Shown: positions 13,636 to 27,700 of the stretch, piece after piece
How positions within the stretch are numbered: the first letter of the stretch is position 1
Layout: each line of letters starts with the position of its first letter
NCBI GenBank assembly: GCA_037783545.1
Contig: JBBELK010001607.1
Coordinates: 1-64,000 of the forward strand
Reading direction: 5' to 3'
DNA length: 64,000 nucleotides
From: Henricia sp. BOLD:AAB3569
Taxonomy: Eukaryota; Echinodermata; Asteroidea; Spinulosida; Echinasteridae
Made by a program: the position numbers and the translations under genes
Notes under the pieces: generated by a model
The model's input: only the letters and a program-made list of their open reading frames with translations
What the model was told of the DNA's origin: nothing
Database searches by the model: none

Positions 13636-14049
13636 TGATTTTCGAGATTACCAATGATGTGTTCTAACTTTAACACACGTTTGACAGTGCGATGTTACAT
13701 CTTCGTTTTTGTAACAACCATATACGACCTTCCACTGACGCAAAAGTACTCTCTATATAAACCATTATTTTTGCATGATGGCGACTCAAATTATGGAACG
13801 CGACAGGGATGACCCAACTCCCTAATTGCGCCGTCAAATCATTTCTGAATTTCGAGTTTACCAATGATGTGTTCTAACTTTAACACACGTTTGACAGTGC
13901 GATGTTACATCTTCGCTTTTGTAACAACCATATACGACCTTTTACTGGCGCAAACGTACTATATGTAAACCATTATTTCTACATGACGAACGAGCCAAAT
14001 TATGAAACGCGACAGGCGTGACCGAACTCCCTAATTGCGCCGTCAAATC
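13636..14049 (+). repeat. Two-copy tandem duplication, about 210-base unit
   Basis: Unit 1 (about 13636-13844) and unit 2 (about 13845-14049) share ACCAATGATGTGTTCTAACT, GACAGTGCGATGTTACATCT and CTAATTGCGCCGTCAAATC, with scattered substitutions and small gaps. Confidence 0.9.
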
Positions 14050-14904
14050 TCGTTAGCGTCCCCGGTCGTTAGTCACCAAAATGCAGGGGCGCGTGGAAAA
14101 ACCGGCGATCATGACCCAAACATTCCGCTAGTATACATCAAAAATGACATCTATGATCTCATTTGTTCCCTAATTGGCCTCTCGTGATAGAAATGGGGTT
14201 CTGGCAAATGAATTTCCGTGGTTCTTGTACTATACAAGCGATACGAAAATTTGATTGTTTTTTTTCCCTGGCTTCAAAATAAACGGTAACTTTTTGGACA
14301 CCGTGCAGCGAGCTCTTAGGCCTAATGGAATTCTTTTTGTAATTACCTATTTCGGAAGGAAGTTGCCGTTATGTCCAGTAAAACCTCTCGATATTGTAAT
14401 GAGCCTTATTAATTACCTGTTTTCCTTCGTAACTTTAATGAAAATCAGGTAATTAGGACTTTAAAAACGTGCACAAAAAAATCCAAGCGACATATTGCGC
14501 TGTGTATTATACATATACTCACAATATAAAGTTATAGGGTTATTGTAAGTTGTACGCAGATAATTTATTTGCATTCTGCTTGAATGATTTTTGTATATGA
14601 TTATATACAATTGTATCTACATGACAGACACACCTTGTCACAGGATAGGTAAAAACAGTCACGCATTTGAAGAAACAAAAATCAAATATTGAACCACACC
14701 AATATCCCTAACTTATTAGTGTATTTTTCGAATTTAAGTGCCAAGGTAAACGTACCTCGATATATATTAATAAGTCTTTGAGACTTGCATATTTACCTCA
14801 ATAACAAGGTAAATATGTAAAGTCCCAATAATATAAGGAATAAGAATGATAAAGGACAGAGGATTGGAACCTAAATAATTTCATTACAAGCAAAATATTG
14901 TATT

Positions 14905-15236
14905 AAAGCTTAATACATAATTTGCAGTTACCCAACATTTTACTTCACGAGTTGACAGGACAAATCCGACTAAACGTGTTGCTGGCAATGGTAACAAACG
15001 CCACATTATTTTTCCCGTATAAAATCATGGTAGGCCTATGTGGGAGAAATTGCCAACTGAAAGTGCCTATTTATGATTACCGTTATTTTATTCAGGTTTT
15101 CTGAATGGAGTATTACTGCATCTATGCGGCTGAAATTTCCACAGGGCGCAGTTTATCAACATTATTCTTTAGTTATGTAATGCTGTTGTTCCTGTTTTTA
15201 AAAGTTTTTCAATCATGTAATGTGTCTTTAAAATGC
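14905..15236 (+). repeat. R1 element, near full length
   Basis: Starts AGCTTAATACATAATTTGCA, has GTTGACAGGACAAA and TGGCAATGGTAACAAACGCC, and ends TTTCAATCATGTAATGTGTC TTTAAAA. Short inverted ends around TTTAAAG. About 330 bases, AT-rich, no coding content. Confidence 0.8.
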
Positions 15237-17636
15237 CCTTATTGTCAAAGCTCGATTGTATAATTACTAAAATTAAGCACCTGTTTTGTCATATTAAAAG
15301 TGCATTTTCCCCTCACAATTTTGACTGGATTTTTAAAAACAAATTTAACGTGGGACCTATAAAGCAATAATAGACCGCAAGAATGTTTTGATACAAACAT
15401 CGATTTTGGTCAACAAAATGAACGGCCATTGACCAATGAAGGTCTTTAAAGGTCATTCCATCCCCCGCCTAATAACACATTCATTGATTCTTTGAACGCC
15501 TTATGCACTGCCTCACAAAATACCCCGCGTGTAATAAACGTTTTGTATTCAGAGATTTTTAACGATTTCGATTAATACACAAGGTTGGAAAAATAATAGG
15601 GCACTCGATACGTACCCACAAGTGACTTTAGTTGCAGAGCCGTTATTAAAAACGGCATTAAAATAATGCCGCGTGTCCTGAATGTCATGGTAACACAGAG
15701 TATATTTTTGGTATTTTATTGATCGAATTTCCACTTCAGTTTTTCACTTGTTTTGTATTATTTTTAGATCAACAACTGTCGTTATTTTTGTTGTTATTTT
15801 TATGGCATCTTCGGCGACTAAAGCCGTGTCCGCAATGGACCTATTTTATGGAAGGTTTTACCGAGAGGATGGTATTCTTGGGTTTCACTTTTTTTTGACA
15901 ACCGGTTGCTATCCGCCATTACTGTGTCCATACTATGGCACGCCAAAGCGAAAATAATTAAACACTGATAATTCAATGTTGACGCAAATGTTGCGCAAGA
16001 AAAAAAAGTTGGCATGACTCTTAAATGTTGGAGTGTTTGAAACTGGCATACCGTTTTTAAAAATGTTGAGACTTGTTTTTCAGGGTTGATGGCAAAATTA
16101 TCAGTGTTGAATTATTTTCGCTTTGACGTGCCATACGTGTGACGTCGACAACTATCGTATCCGCCATTACTGTGTCCATACTATGGCACGCCAAAGCGGA
16201 ATAATTCAACACTGATCATTTGACATACAATTTGATATACAATTTTGACTTTATTTAACAATAAAGCTGGTAAAGCGCACTATTTACACAAGTTACAATC
16301 GTTGGTTCGACCAATGGTAGGCCCTGTCGCTACTGTCGTTCGTTAAATCAGTTAAGTATGGAAGAAACATGTTTCTGGTTCTAAGCGCGAAAATGTGTTC
16401 GAAGTGAATGTCGCCACTAAAGTTAGATTGGTTCCCGATCCCTATAGATTGGTTCGCTTATTGCGAAAATATAGGTGTGGAATATGTGGACGGGAACCAG
16501 TCTACACTAAAGTCAGACTACATGTATCAAAGAGGGCGCTATTCAATTTCTTGGGATGCACCACAGATATATAAACGCATAGATCAACAGTCGTGCATTG
16601 AAAACCGTGATTTGGAAAAGTATGGGCAAATGACGACTGTAGGTGCAGTTTAGAAGTGGACATTATTTGCTACGTTGTGCACGCCAATGCCTAGCAAACT
16701 AAAGTCTGGTTGCTTTATGCCATTCTCTCCTACGGTGAGCACGGTATTGATTCTGTATTTCACACCTGCCGCGTGCACCACATAGCAACAAACATTCTGG
16801 TTATTTGGATACTAAGTGTGCATGTGATAGGAAGGTTAATGGGAACCAATATATAACGATGGCACCGCACACCCGATTGTTTGTCAACACGCTGCGGGCG
16901 GAAAGCCATCAAAAACCCATTCTTGCGACACTCGTTCTACAAGACCTATCTGCCGGTAATTGGTTGTTTTGTCTCCAAGAAGGGAAACCGTCGGCAAGAT
17001 AGCGAGAGGGCGAAAATTGAAGGCATCTATCAAGCTGTCAATTCGACTTTGGTATTTTCCTTAGCTTTTTTTCCTCCGAAGTTTGTTTGAAGACAGATGA
17101 CGTGGGAGCTAGAAGACGGCGCGCCGCCGTAGCCCGTAAAAATCCTTCCCTTTTAGCCTCAATACTACATCTGCAGTGACCCATAATTTTACTTCATGAG
17201 TTGACAAGAAAAATCTGACAAAACATGTTGGCAGCAATGGTAACAAACACCGCATGCTTTTTTCCCTTGTATAACTGTACTTTTGTGGGAGAAATTGCTA
17301 ACTGAGGGTACTTTTAAAAGAAATTGTTTGCATAAATTGTTTACCATTCATTTCAACACAAAAGCCATGCGTGGATTTTTCAGGTTTTCTAAACCTCGTC
17401 TATATACTGGCAAACATTTCACATAAAACATGACCAAACTTCAAGTTTTGTCATGTTTTTTTCAGGAAAGTTTGCAGGTGTGGACGGCCATAAAACATTA
17501 GCAAACAACAGCAAACTTCACCAAACTGTTTTTGCTCGTGTTTGGACATACTGCTATTGGCAAACATTTGTTTGCTCATGTTTTATGTCTGAACCAATCG
17601 GGAACCAGTTTCAGGTCATGTGATTAGAGTGGGGTG

Positions 17637-18002
17637 TTATGGCCGAGCGGTCTAGTGCGTCGAACTCAAGCTCCTGTGCCAGTTCTAGAATGTGGGTTCG
17701 ATGCCGGGCCGCGACACTGTGGCACTTGTGCTCTTGAGAAAGGCACTTAATCACACTTTCTCCATCCTTCGGAAGGGATGTAAAGCCGTTGGTCCGGTGT
17801 GTTAGGTAAGGTAACGCACTTTAAAGATCCCAGAGCATTTCTTCGTGAAGAGAAGGGGAGGGATCCCCGGTGTCTCTGGCCATTTCTAATTCTAATTCTT
17901 CATGGGTTTCCTCACGCTTGCGAGTGACAGTGCAATGAGCACTATTGAGGAATCCTTGGTATGAATACCAGAAATAAATAATAATAATAATAATAATAAT
18001 AA
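17637..18002 (+). mobile_element. S1 SINE, full length
   Basis: Head ATGGCCGAGCGGTCTAGTGC and box B GGTTCGATGCC, body AAGGGATGTAAAGCCGTTGG, CACTTTAAAGATCCCAGAGC and CCCCGGTGTCTCTGG, tail TGAGGAATCCTTGGTATGAA and (AAT)n at 17981-18001. Confidence 0.87.
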
Positions 18003-19747
18003 CCAATCGTGATCACATGATTGTTCCAGAAGTTTGCTTCTGTTTGCAAATGTAGAGACACAGAAAAACATCGTGCAACCATGCATGTCCTCAAGGAACA
18101 AAGAAACTGCCCCACGAAATGGCGGCTATTCGATACGGTCTATACGTAGCACATCAACAGTCGTGACAATTAAATACATGTGTACATGTACATGTATAAT
18201 GATAATCACACTGTATGTCGTTCATGTGCACACACGCACGTAGGTCCAATACACACAAGTGATTTTTGCATGACGCAATCGAGTATAGGCCTACTTGGGG
18301 ATTTTCCCTGTTTTCCCCCGAATTGTACTTAATCCGGTTCGTCGCCCTTTTGGCCCTTTCGCACTCTCGTTTACGGTGCATTTTGACTGGTTTTGGTTCT
18401 TTTGTTGTTGTTTTCAGTTGTCATATTCAGTGCTTTTAAATTAAATGTTTTCCTACTTTCAACGTAGTTTTCTTCCAGTGTTGTTAAAAAAATGCAGGCG
18501 CGGTGCGGAGGTGCTCTGACTCAAAAAGAAAAATAATGTAATGTATTTTCTGTGTGTCTGCCTGTCCGCAACAAACTCCCCCAAATTAAAAAAAAAAAAA
18601 TGGGGGGTGGGGGGCGGGGATGGGGGAGGAGGGGAAAAGAGAAAAAGAGAAGAGGGTACCCCACCCCCCTCCCTCCTTTAGCGACTTTGTCGGCACTCGC
18701 ACTGGCAAAACCCCTCCCTGGAAAATTCCTGGATCCGCCCTTGTAATGCTCGTATATACATGATAGAAGCGAGTCTATCTGTTCATGTTATAGGCCTATG
18801 TAAGACCGAGATGGTATTATTTTAGAAAATGATATAGTACTAAAGTACTGTGTGTTGCCATGGTTATTGGGTCTGTTTTCCTGCGCTTTACCAATGGGCG
18901 TTTCAGATTACCAGCGAACAAGTCATTTCTTGCGTACAAAGTAAAAAACTTAGCCACTTGCGAATTGAATACCGATTTTGGCTAAGTATTTTACTTTAGC
19001 CAAAAACTAAGTAAAATTCTTAAATATTTGGCTTAAGTACTGAATTGAATACCGCCCCTGGATTTTAATGTAATGCGCATTAATGAAATTTGCGCAATAT
19101 AGGCCTAAACTTGATTACACATGTATGTATTATCAACATCAAAGCATTGTACTCGCATGTTTGTGGTTTCGTGATTACAACATTTGGGTTTTTTCCCGAT
19201 TAGTTCACGTACAAACTTAAGGCGTTAATCAACAGTGCGTGGGAAGTCGCCACGACGCGTCATGCATGACGCCTTGAATATGAGATTCATTCGTTGTATG
19301 TGGAATATGTGGAGCGGAAACCAGTCTACTCGCGATTGGGTACGAGCATCTCGGAGCTCCGCACGAGTTCGTTTCAATGTCAGTTAAAAAATGGGTAATT
19401 AAGTATTTTTCTAGTCGAAATACTGATCCTGTGCATTTGGATATTTTGCATGGATCCTAGAGGTTCCAATGTGAATAGAACTATGCTACTGCTATTAGCA
19501 CTATGAAATATAGTCGGAAAAGCCAACTTTAGTCGAGTCATGTCAGTCCGATTTCGATTTCGAGAAACAGTGAGATATCGATTCGTGTCACTACCTGCGA
19601 TCAAGACGTTAACTTACTCTAAAAATTTCACCTTAATATTTTGTATTTTTTGTTTTCTTGTCGTAAATATTATTTTTGGGAGGTATTTTAGATCTAGATC
19701 AAATTTCCAGAAAATCTGGACACGCTCCTTTAAAGGCTAATCGCCAT

Positions 19748-19985
19748 CCCATTCAATTTCATGGCGCTGCTTAGCACAACATTTTGCTTAGCACAGAATT
19801 TCTTTGCTTTATTTTGCAAAACTGGGTTGCCAGCCAAAATCGTAAGTGACGTGTATTTACTGATATTTTGCTCCTGTTCCTAAAAATACAATTTGACATA
19901 CAATTTTGGCTGGTAACTCATTTTACAGAGGAAATTCTGTGCTAAACAAATTTTTGTGCTAAACAGCGCCATGAGATTGGCCCCT
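19748..19985. mobile_element. MITE-C copy 1
   Basis: Foldback element with ends AATTTCATGGCGCTG...GTGCTAAACAGCGCCATGA. The interior contains GTTGCCAGCCAAAATCG and its inverted partner ATTTTGGCTGGTAAC, so it can form nested hairpins. Confidence 0.8.
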
Positions 19986-21451
19986 GGTCCCTAGCCTATT
20001 AATGCTTGAAGCGCATAACCAGACCGGGTACCAAGCATTTTCGGGGAAAATCCCATGGCCCAATGCGTGTAGCTTGCGCCATGCGATCGCGGTTAGGTTT
20101 TTCCCATTGTCTAAAAATAAACTACGGTTGCAACATCAAAGGCCTTGTTTTCCTTCCTCCATGGTACAACTGGTCATTTTGAATCTGAACATGCTGAAGA
20201 TCTTGGAACTGGTGACGTTTTCTGCGTTCTTAGATGGTGACCAAACCGACATAGGCTACATGAACTTGAACACATAACATCATGTTGAACGGGTTCTTCG
20301 GTGCAACTAAACGTGTACGTAGCCGTAGGCGTAGACAGTACTTAGGCGGGTTTACACATACAGTCAACTCGACTCCTACCAACTCGACCGTTTGCCAACT
20401 CGACCGTTTTGGCGTTTGTCAACTCGACCGTCGAATTTGACATTACATGTAGCACACTGTCTTTGATGAAAACAATCAAGTTCTATTTTCTAATCAAAAT
20501 TTGGGGAATTCTACTTTGGATCTTTGAATTTTTGTGTGGTTCAAGAAAATCTGTTGACAAACACTAAAATCTAAATCATGCCACACCTGCATTTTCACCG
20601 TGCAAGGCCGATCACGTTGACCGGCCCGCACCGGCTAAAGTAGGGGACTGTGAAAATCTATTCTTTGGAACATTATTCAATGATCTACCGCAGCATTTTA
20701 CATTCTATCGTGTAGATTATTCACACTTCTGCCTTGAAGTTGGAAGTTACAATTTCAGCCGAGTTTGAGGTTGAAAACGTCGCTGGATTGAGTGACGTCG
20801 CTCAGTTAAGCGATGCAAAGGATTAAGCGACGTTGCTCAGTTAAGCGACGCATTAACATATTTGTGAGGACACGTGGCACATATCGGCAGCCGGATGCAG
20901 CCATTGCGTCGCTGCATCGCTCAATTGAGGGTTGGTCCCCTACTGCTTAGCAGCTGTCTTGTGGCACTGTCTTGTGGATTTCGTTTGGCCGTTTGGCCGG
21001 TTCCATACTTCCTGTAAATCGAGTGACAATTAATGGCTTGTGAAACCCATTGTCAATTCTCTTGATGTTTTGCTTGTCAGAATGCGTCAGTTTTAAAAAT
21101 CAAAGTGCCGCTGGATTTATTTCTGGGAAGACTCTTGAAGAGCCTGACGTACCGTATGCTAAACAACTGCAGTTTTGGAGCATCGTTTATACAGCTCGCA
21201 GGCAGTGGGCTTGCGGTTTTGTAACGTAACGTTAGCGGGCTAGCGGCACCTTCTGTTGTCAGTATTCTTGCACTCGATGAGTCACACATTCTGATTTGAT
21301 GCAGTGGAAGCCGCGCCGGTGGGGTGGTAGGGGGTATTGAAAAATATTAACTTTGGACGGCCCTTTAGTAGAAATAGACTGTTTTAGAAATAATGTAAGA
21401 CAACTCGTTTTACAGCAAATTTTATAACACTTTTTATTTCTCTCCATTTAG

Positions 21452-21529
21452 GTTTCAATCCACGCTTGAGTAATCTACATGTAAACCTCATTTTATAAAG
21501 CAAGTCACCACAATTCATCCAGAAGCACC
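21452..21529 (+). other. NFKB1: Probable 5' UTR part of NF-kB first coding exon
   Basis: A pyrimidine-rich tract ending in TCCATTTAG at 21441-21451 looks like a 3' splice site, so the exon probably begins at 21452 with 78 bases of 5' UTR. The start context is AGCACCATGT, with a favourable A at -3. The upstream noncoding exon and promoter were not found. Confidence 0.5.
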
Positions 21530-21751
21530 ATGTCTGACGAAGAGCGTTCAGACTCGCTGCAGTCGGTGGAAATCCCAAGCGATATGTATCAGCAAGTCTA
21601 TGTGAACAGTAACGGCACTGGGCATTCGGTGAACTTGACCGACGGTTTAACGAGCGACCTTCATCAACTTGAGGTCATGACCGGAATGAATCAACAAACA
21701 CTGAACGATCTGTCAGCACCGTGTCTTCGCATTATTGAGGAACCTAAACAG
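21530..21751 (+). CDS. NFKB1: NF-kB exon 1: N-terminal tail, start of Rel domain
   Basis: Residues 1-74, starting [10 protein letters not shown]. The polar, presumably disordered tail runs to the first Rel-domain strand, LRIIEEPKQ, which matches the LQILEQPKQ region of vertebrate p50. The donor GTACGC follows directly, phase 0. A tRNA-derived SINE begins about 16 bases into the intron. Confidence 0.95.
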
Positions 21752-24700
21752 GTACGCACTCACTTCCTGGGGCGGGTTGGCGTAGCGGTTCCTTCCACCT
21801 CTGACGTCCCAGGTTCGATCCTGGGGTGTGTACCGTATGTGGATTGGGTTTGCAGTTCCTACTTGACCGCGTGGGTTTCACCCAGGAGATTTTCCTCCCA
21901 CTTCTAAAACTGCATCTCCTTCGTCATCTTGACGAGATTTTCACTCTATTTACAAAATGTTTAAAATTTGTGATTCTGTAATCTTTTAAATTATGTAATT
22001 TTGACGTGCGAAACGGCTCGGTGTGAATCCACCCTTCAAACAAGTACATGTACACCAGCCGATTTCACGAAACCTTCTGACTGCGTAAGCCCACTTGTGC
22101 AGTTTTTATTGTGTAAGCTGCGCAACATCGCTGCAATAATTGCACGCAAGCCTACATAATATGTGACCGACTCTGGCAAAACCCGACGCTTCTCGGCATT
22201 TCCCATTACGTGATATGGGCCCACAACCTTAAAAAATGGCCTCTGGGACCAACATGAAAATTTGGCAGAATCATCTTGAACATCGGGATACATTCAAGAT
22301 TTGTTTTGTTGTTTGAACTGTCTCGAAATTCCTCATATTATTGACAAAAAATTAAATAATCAACTAGTTTGTCAAACTTTAAAGACCAATAGCTCCATTT
22401 CACTTTTTCTGATCTGTCATACTTTAATTGGTCATAACTTCGCCAAAAATTATAAGAATTTCCTCAAATATGTTTTAAAAGATACCTTTTTGTATGCACA
22501 CTAAGCTGATACCAAAACTTAAATTTAAGTGTTGGGTTTTGCTGGAGCCGGTCACATATGCTGCGCACTTTTTCGTGAAATCGGCTGGAGAGCATATCCG
22601 GTCAAAGTCAATGTACATGTACATATTACATATATATACTGTGTGGGTGAACACAATAGAAAATGTACAAAACGGACAATGTCTTTTTTTGTGTATAAAA
22701 AGAGGAAATTGTGTTTTTTAAATCAAAACCTTGTCAGATCTGTACTTGCAAGTACATGTACCTGTATCAGTTCACATCAGTCCACATCAGCCTAAGAAAT
22801 TTGTAACAGTGTATTAGGCAAAAAAAAAACCATTTGACTGTTTCTGGTCAGACTGAAGTTCCGGAATTGATGCGGCGACGCGGGTTTTTTCCCTCCATTC
22901 AGACACGCTCTAATTCACAATCACGATTCCTTGTTGTCGCGTGAGACCTAGCCGCCATTGTTGCAGCTGATTAAACAACCTCCTACTCGCTATCATTCGT
23001 TCTCATTCGATATCAGCATTGTCCGATTCTATTGCCCCAAGTACGAGGTCGAGCTGCCCGGGAAAATACATAGACTTGTTCCCATTCCGTACGTAGCGAT
23101 CAGTCTAGAAAATGTGAGGCAGTGTGGCAATAGAAGGCGTTGTCTTAGCTGCTGCAGAAAAAAAAGAAGAATGACACGCATCATGCTTGAAATCGTTGCG
23201 CGCCGACCAGAGACCGAACATCTTTTTCTTTTTTGCCTTATGAGCAGGAAGTTAAAAAAATAAAAAATATATTCAACTCTATTTTTTACCTTCAAGAGTG
23301 TACAACCAGTACGATAGTGCCCTGCTACACGTGTATGCGGAAGGGACTGTCCCTATAGTGACCTACATGTACCCCCGGTACTTTTGTATTGGTATACAAA
23401 TAGGGCTTACATGTACTATAATATCCATGCATGGCTTTTGTGTTGAATGACTGGTAAAAACATTTTCTGCAGACAATTTTTAAAAAGCACCTTTATTTGG
23501 CAATTTATCCCACGAAGGTCTCATTTTACATGGGGACAAATCATGTGGTGTTTGTTACCATTGCTATCAACTTTGTAGTCTAATTTTTCTTGTCATCTCG
23601 TAGAATTTTAGGTAACTGCAAATAATGTATGGGGGGCTTTAAAAACAAAGGCAATGTATACAAAAATTACGTTTCAGGTAGGCACAATTATTTTTAATTT
23701 TAAATTTGTATTTTAAAAAAATAAAAATATATAGATTTGTATGATTAGCATGCATACACTGTATGCTCCCACACTTAGTGCCTCAGCATGTCTTTGTCAT
23801 TACTCATTTCTATTCATTGATATATTGTTCTCATCCACACAGCGGGGATTTCGGTTTCGTTACGATTGCGAAGGTCCATCTCACGGAGGTCTCCCGGGCC
23901 AGCACAGCCAGAAGGGAAAACGCACTTACCCAACTGTAGAGGTAAGGGTAGATTCACACTAAACGTTTTCACGCATTACGTGCGTAAATTTAAAAAAAAG
24001 AGGGCTTGTACACTAGCGTAGTGCAGCCATAACGGGAGAAAGCGTGAGAAATTCAAGCGGGCTTGTACACTAGCATATTGCAATGTACACTGTACGTACA
24101 TGCACATGTAGTCTTGTATCCACCTCCCACCGCGGACGTCCTATTGTTACTCTTTTGTTTGGACTTATTTTTTTTGGCGACTGCTCTCATTTGTTTTGTA
24201 CACTATTCTAAATCGCGGACGTCTTTGGCAATCGCGGACCCTATTGTTCCTAATGTTAAACGTCCCCCATTTGAATACAGAAACCTACACATTGTTCTTT
24301 ACGTACACACACAGAGCATGACCTTTGACTGCAACTTCTATCGCTGCGCTCAAGATCTAATGACGGATGTACATGTAAACGCAGCACTCCGATGCATTAT
24401 TATCAAGGGAATCAATCTTGATCCCGAGCTAAGTGGACCAGAGACCGAACATATTTTTGTTGCGCCTTGGAACAAAATCCATTTTCTGGAAAATTCTGGA
24501 CAAGCTAGTATAAAACCCGCCAACCACAGTTTATTCCTTAAATGTTGCTAATTAAAACGTTATTTTTGTTCCACAAGATTTTGAACTATACGGGAGTTGC
24601 AAGAATTGTAGTGACATTAGTAACTAATGAAGACGTACCGAGACCACATGCCCATAGCATTGTGGGTAAAAACTGCAACGCTGGAATGTGCACCGTACAG

Positions 24701-27700
24701 CTTGGCCCAACAGAAATGACAGCAAGGTAAGACATACATGTGATACCCTGTTTACACCGAAATCCCGAGGGACTTGAGAGTGATTGGTCAAAATGGCATT
24801 TCCTCAGGAGTTGGTCGGCAAGATCTTAAGTTCCTCCTATGTTACTTGTCAGAAGGTCGTAAGTTAGTCCTGAACACTCGCAATAACTCGGGGGGGAATC
24901 GCCATCGCTCGGCACAAGTTCCCCGACCGTATGGAACGGTTCAAAACGGTCGGGAAACTTTCTCGGTCGCCCCCTTGACAAAAGTTTCATGACCACTCAC
25001 GAGTCCAAGAAATACAGAATTTTACAACTCGTAAGTCAACCTTAACTTGGTCGTGCTTCGGTGTAAACATAGCATAAGCCTGTGACGAGTATCCAGATAA
25101 CAGACCCTCTAAATCAGAAAACGGTTCCACTTTGCCAAATACGGTATCTGCATGACATTTTTTAACGGGTTTAATGAACTACAAATCGCAACCCGTAGGC
25201 TGAATTGCATGAAGCTTACAAGTATGTTCAACCTAAACGACCAGAGACACCGGGGAATCCCTTTACTCTTCACAAAGGAGTGTGTTGTGCATTAAACAAC
25301 CCACTGGATCAACGACTTTACATCCCTTCCAAAGGATGGTGCAAGTGTGTTTAAGTGTCTTGTAGTCTTGGGCGATTCCACGTCGGAGTTGAGTAGAATC
25401 GATTCCACTTTCGGAATCAAATCGTGATTCCATATTTTTGAGGAATTGATTCCCAGTAGGATTTGATCATCTCGATTTCATCTTGATTCGATTCCTAGTA
25501 ATAACTTGCCAATTGCAGAAATTACCCAACAATAGACTGCTGAAGTGATTACGTCATCTTTTGTCGGTTGCCTAGGCAATTGGCACTGCACTAAAAAAAT
25601 CACTGAACCGTGTCCCTGTGCTTTTGTAATGGTACTTTTTCCAACGGCCATGATGTTTAAAGCCAATTGCCATGGGGTACCCCAAATCACAACAGCAAAA
25701 ATTAAACATTTTTGAAAACAGTGAATACTAAAAAACAGCAGTTTAAAGATTGTCCTGGTCCTGCTAAACGTTTGGTGGTCCAACATTGCTTTTCAAAATA
25801 GCACTTCCACCAATGTGGCCCTGGTTCGAATCCCGTCCGTGTTCGAATCCCGTCCGGGTCAGTATATGGATTGGGTTCTCAGTCCCTGCTTGATTCCGTG
25901 GGTTTTCCCCACATGTCGGTGTGTGGGGCTTTTCTCCCACCTCTTAAACTGAGAATTTCTTCCTGTTCTCTCGCACTTCGTGGCCATGCTGAAGAACCCC
26001 CTAGGTGGCTACAGGGCAACGACTTGAGTCGGCTAATCTCAGCAACCAGATCCCTTTAGGGGATCATACGAAAGAAGAACCTGCAACAATCTTACCACCT
26101 CCCCCCCAACCCCCTCCATTACCCATTTTAAAGTTCATGGTAATTTTTACCCCTGAATATTAAATGTGAGCTTTCCTCTTTCTTCTTAAAAAAAAAAATT
26201 CAGCTTCCCCAATCTCGGCATTCTACATGTCACTCGGAAAAATGTCGAGAAAGTCCTCAAAGATCGTCTTCGAGACCAGCAAAACCTCTGCCACTCGGTC
26301 CTCCGCGACAAGGGCGTAATGGGCTCCCACGGATTACTGGACACTGACGAAGAACTGTCTAAGAAGGCTAAAGAAATGGCTAAAGAGATGGACTTGTCAG
26401 TTGTCAGACTTTGCTTTCAGGCCTACTTGCCCGATACCAACGGTCAGTTTGTTCAAATGCTGAATCCCGCCATAACGGTGCCCATCTATGACAGCAGTAA
26501 GTTTGATTTTAAAATTGTTCATATACCCCAACATGGTGCTGGCAAAATATATGTAAAGCACCAGCTGTGTCCGTTTTGAGTGTGTCCTCGGGAAGGCATC
26601 CTGAGATTTCAGGGTATTTACACTCTGCTAAGCTTTGAAGTTAAACGTCTGTTACGCTTAGTGAATACTCACAAGTCCTTTTGATGTATTAAATTCAATC
26701 AATTTGGTCATGTTATGCTGGAAGTTTTTTTTATACTTTTCCTGAAATTGGATTGAGTTTTTGTTCTATATAACTATCCCTTCCTATCAACATTTCCGGC
26801 GACTTTTTTTATTTACCCCACTGTTTTTCAAATTATTAAGAGGGATTCAAAATGACAAACGTACATGTAATGCAACTGTATGCAACTGTATGCCCCAGTA
26901 GGTTTCAGATATCAGCCAATCGCTGAGCACGGACATGCACTGCGTTTACAATCTATGCTCGTGCAGTGAAATTTGACTGCCCAAAATACTGCCAAGCATC
27001 CTGATTGGCCCAGAGCGGTGATGAAATTTCTTTCGCTGCTTCCACAAAGAAATGTACATGTAGGGCACATTTCAACAGGGGCTCGGGTACGCTCAATGAC
27101 CAGGGGCGGTATTCAATTCAACACTACTTATAAGTACACGTATAACTGGCTTTAGCAAAATTCCTAGCCAAAATCAGTATTCGATGAGCCCAATGAGTAT
27201 CCTCGCATTTCTTTTATCTCAGAGGCACCGGGAGCCACGACTCTCAAGATCTGCCGCATGGACAAAAGTTCCGGTTGCGTCACGGGAAACGAAGAGGTCT
27301 ACCTGCTCTGCGATAAGGTCCAGAAAGAAGACGTTTTTGTCAGGTTCTTTGAGATGAATAACCAGGGGGAAATCATCTGGGAAGCTCAGGGGGAGTTTGG
27401 GCCGACGGATGTCCACAGACAGGTAAGTTATCAAAGTAGGGCTAAATGCTGTTCTAGGGCCGTCCAAAGTTGTCAACATTTTCACAGTTCTACAGAGCGA
27501 AGTGGGCCAGGTGGAGGTGGTTTTAGGGCGAAATGAATTTACGTCTCACGAGACGAACAATTATTGTTTTGCTAATTTCTCAAAGACTATAGCACTTCAG
27601 ACAAAACCATTTCAGGGGAAGTTTTCTACCGTCATTGTGTTTATATTGTGTAAGTTATGTGTAAATCTGTGAACATTTCTGATTCCTCGAGATACCAATC

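Larger units (their letters stand above)
10153..21451. other. Interval between the secreted-protein exon and NF-kB
   Basis: No supported coding exon. Contents: R2 (10595-10880), S1 SINEs (11583-11906 minus, 17637-18002 plus), a tandem duplication (13636-14049), R1 (14905-15236, 17160-17370), a locally duplicated segment (15890-16225), a TAGACTGGTTCCC-type MITE (16424-16505), poly-A/G-rich low-complexity sequence (18580-18690) and MITE-C (19748-19985). A Rel-type site GGGATTTTCC is at 18298-18307. The NF-kB promoter probably lies here but is not identifiable. Confidence 0.55.

Noticed and set aside
16408..16653. 81-codon plus frame
   Set aside because: Overlaps a TAGACTGGTTCCC-type MITE; no splice donor or domain.
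20002..20277. 91-codon plus frame upstream of NF-kB
   Set aside because: No Kozak context, domain or splice support; amino acid make-up looks random.
24063..24551. Longest plus-strand open frame (162 codons) in NF-kB intron 2
   Set aside because: Lies between two well-defined exons. It reads through R2-derived sequence and a TACATG-rich stretch, with no domain, start context or splice logic.
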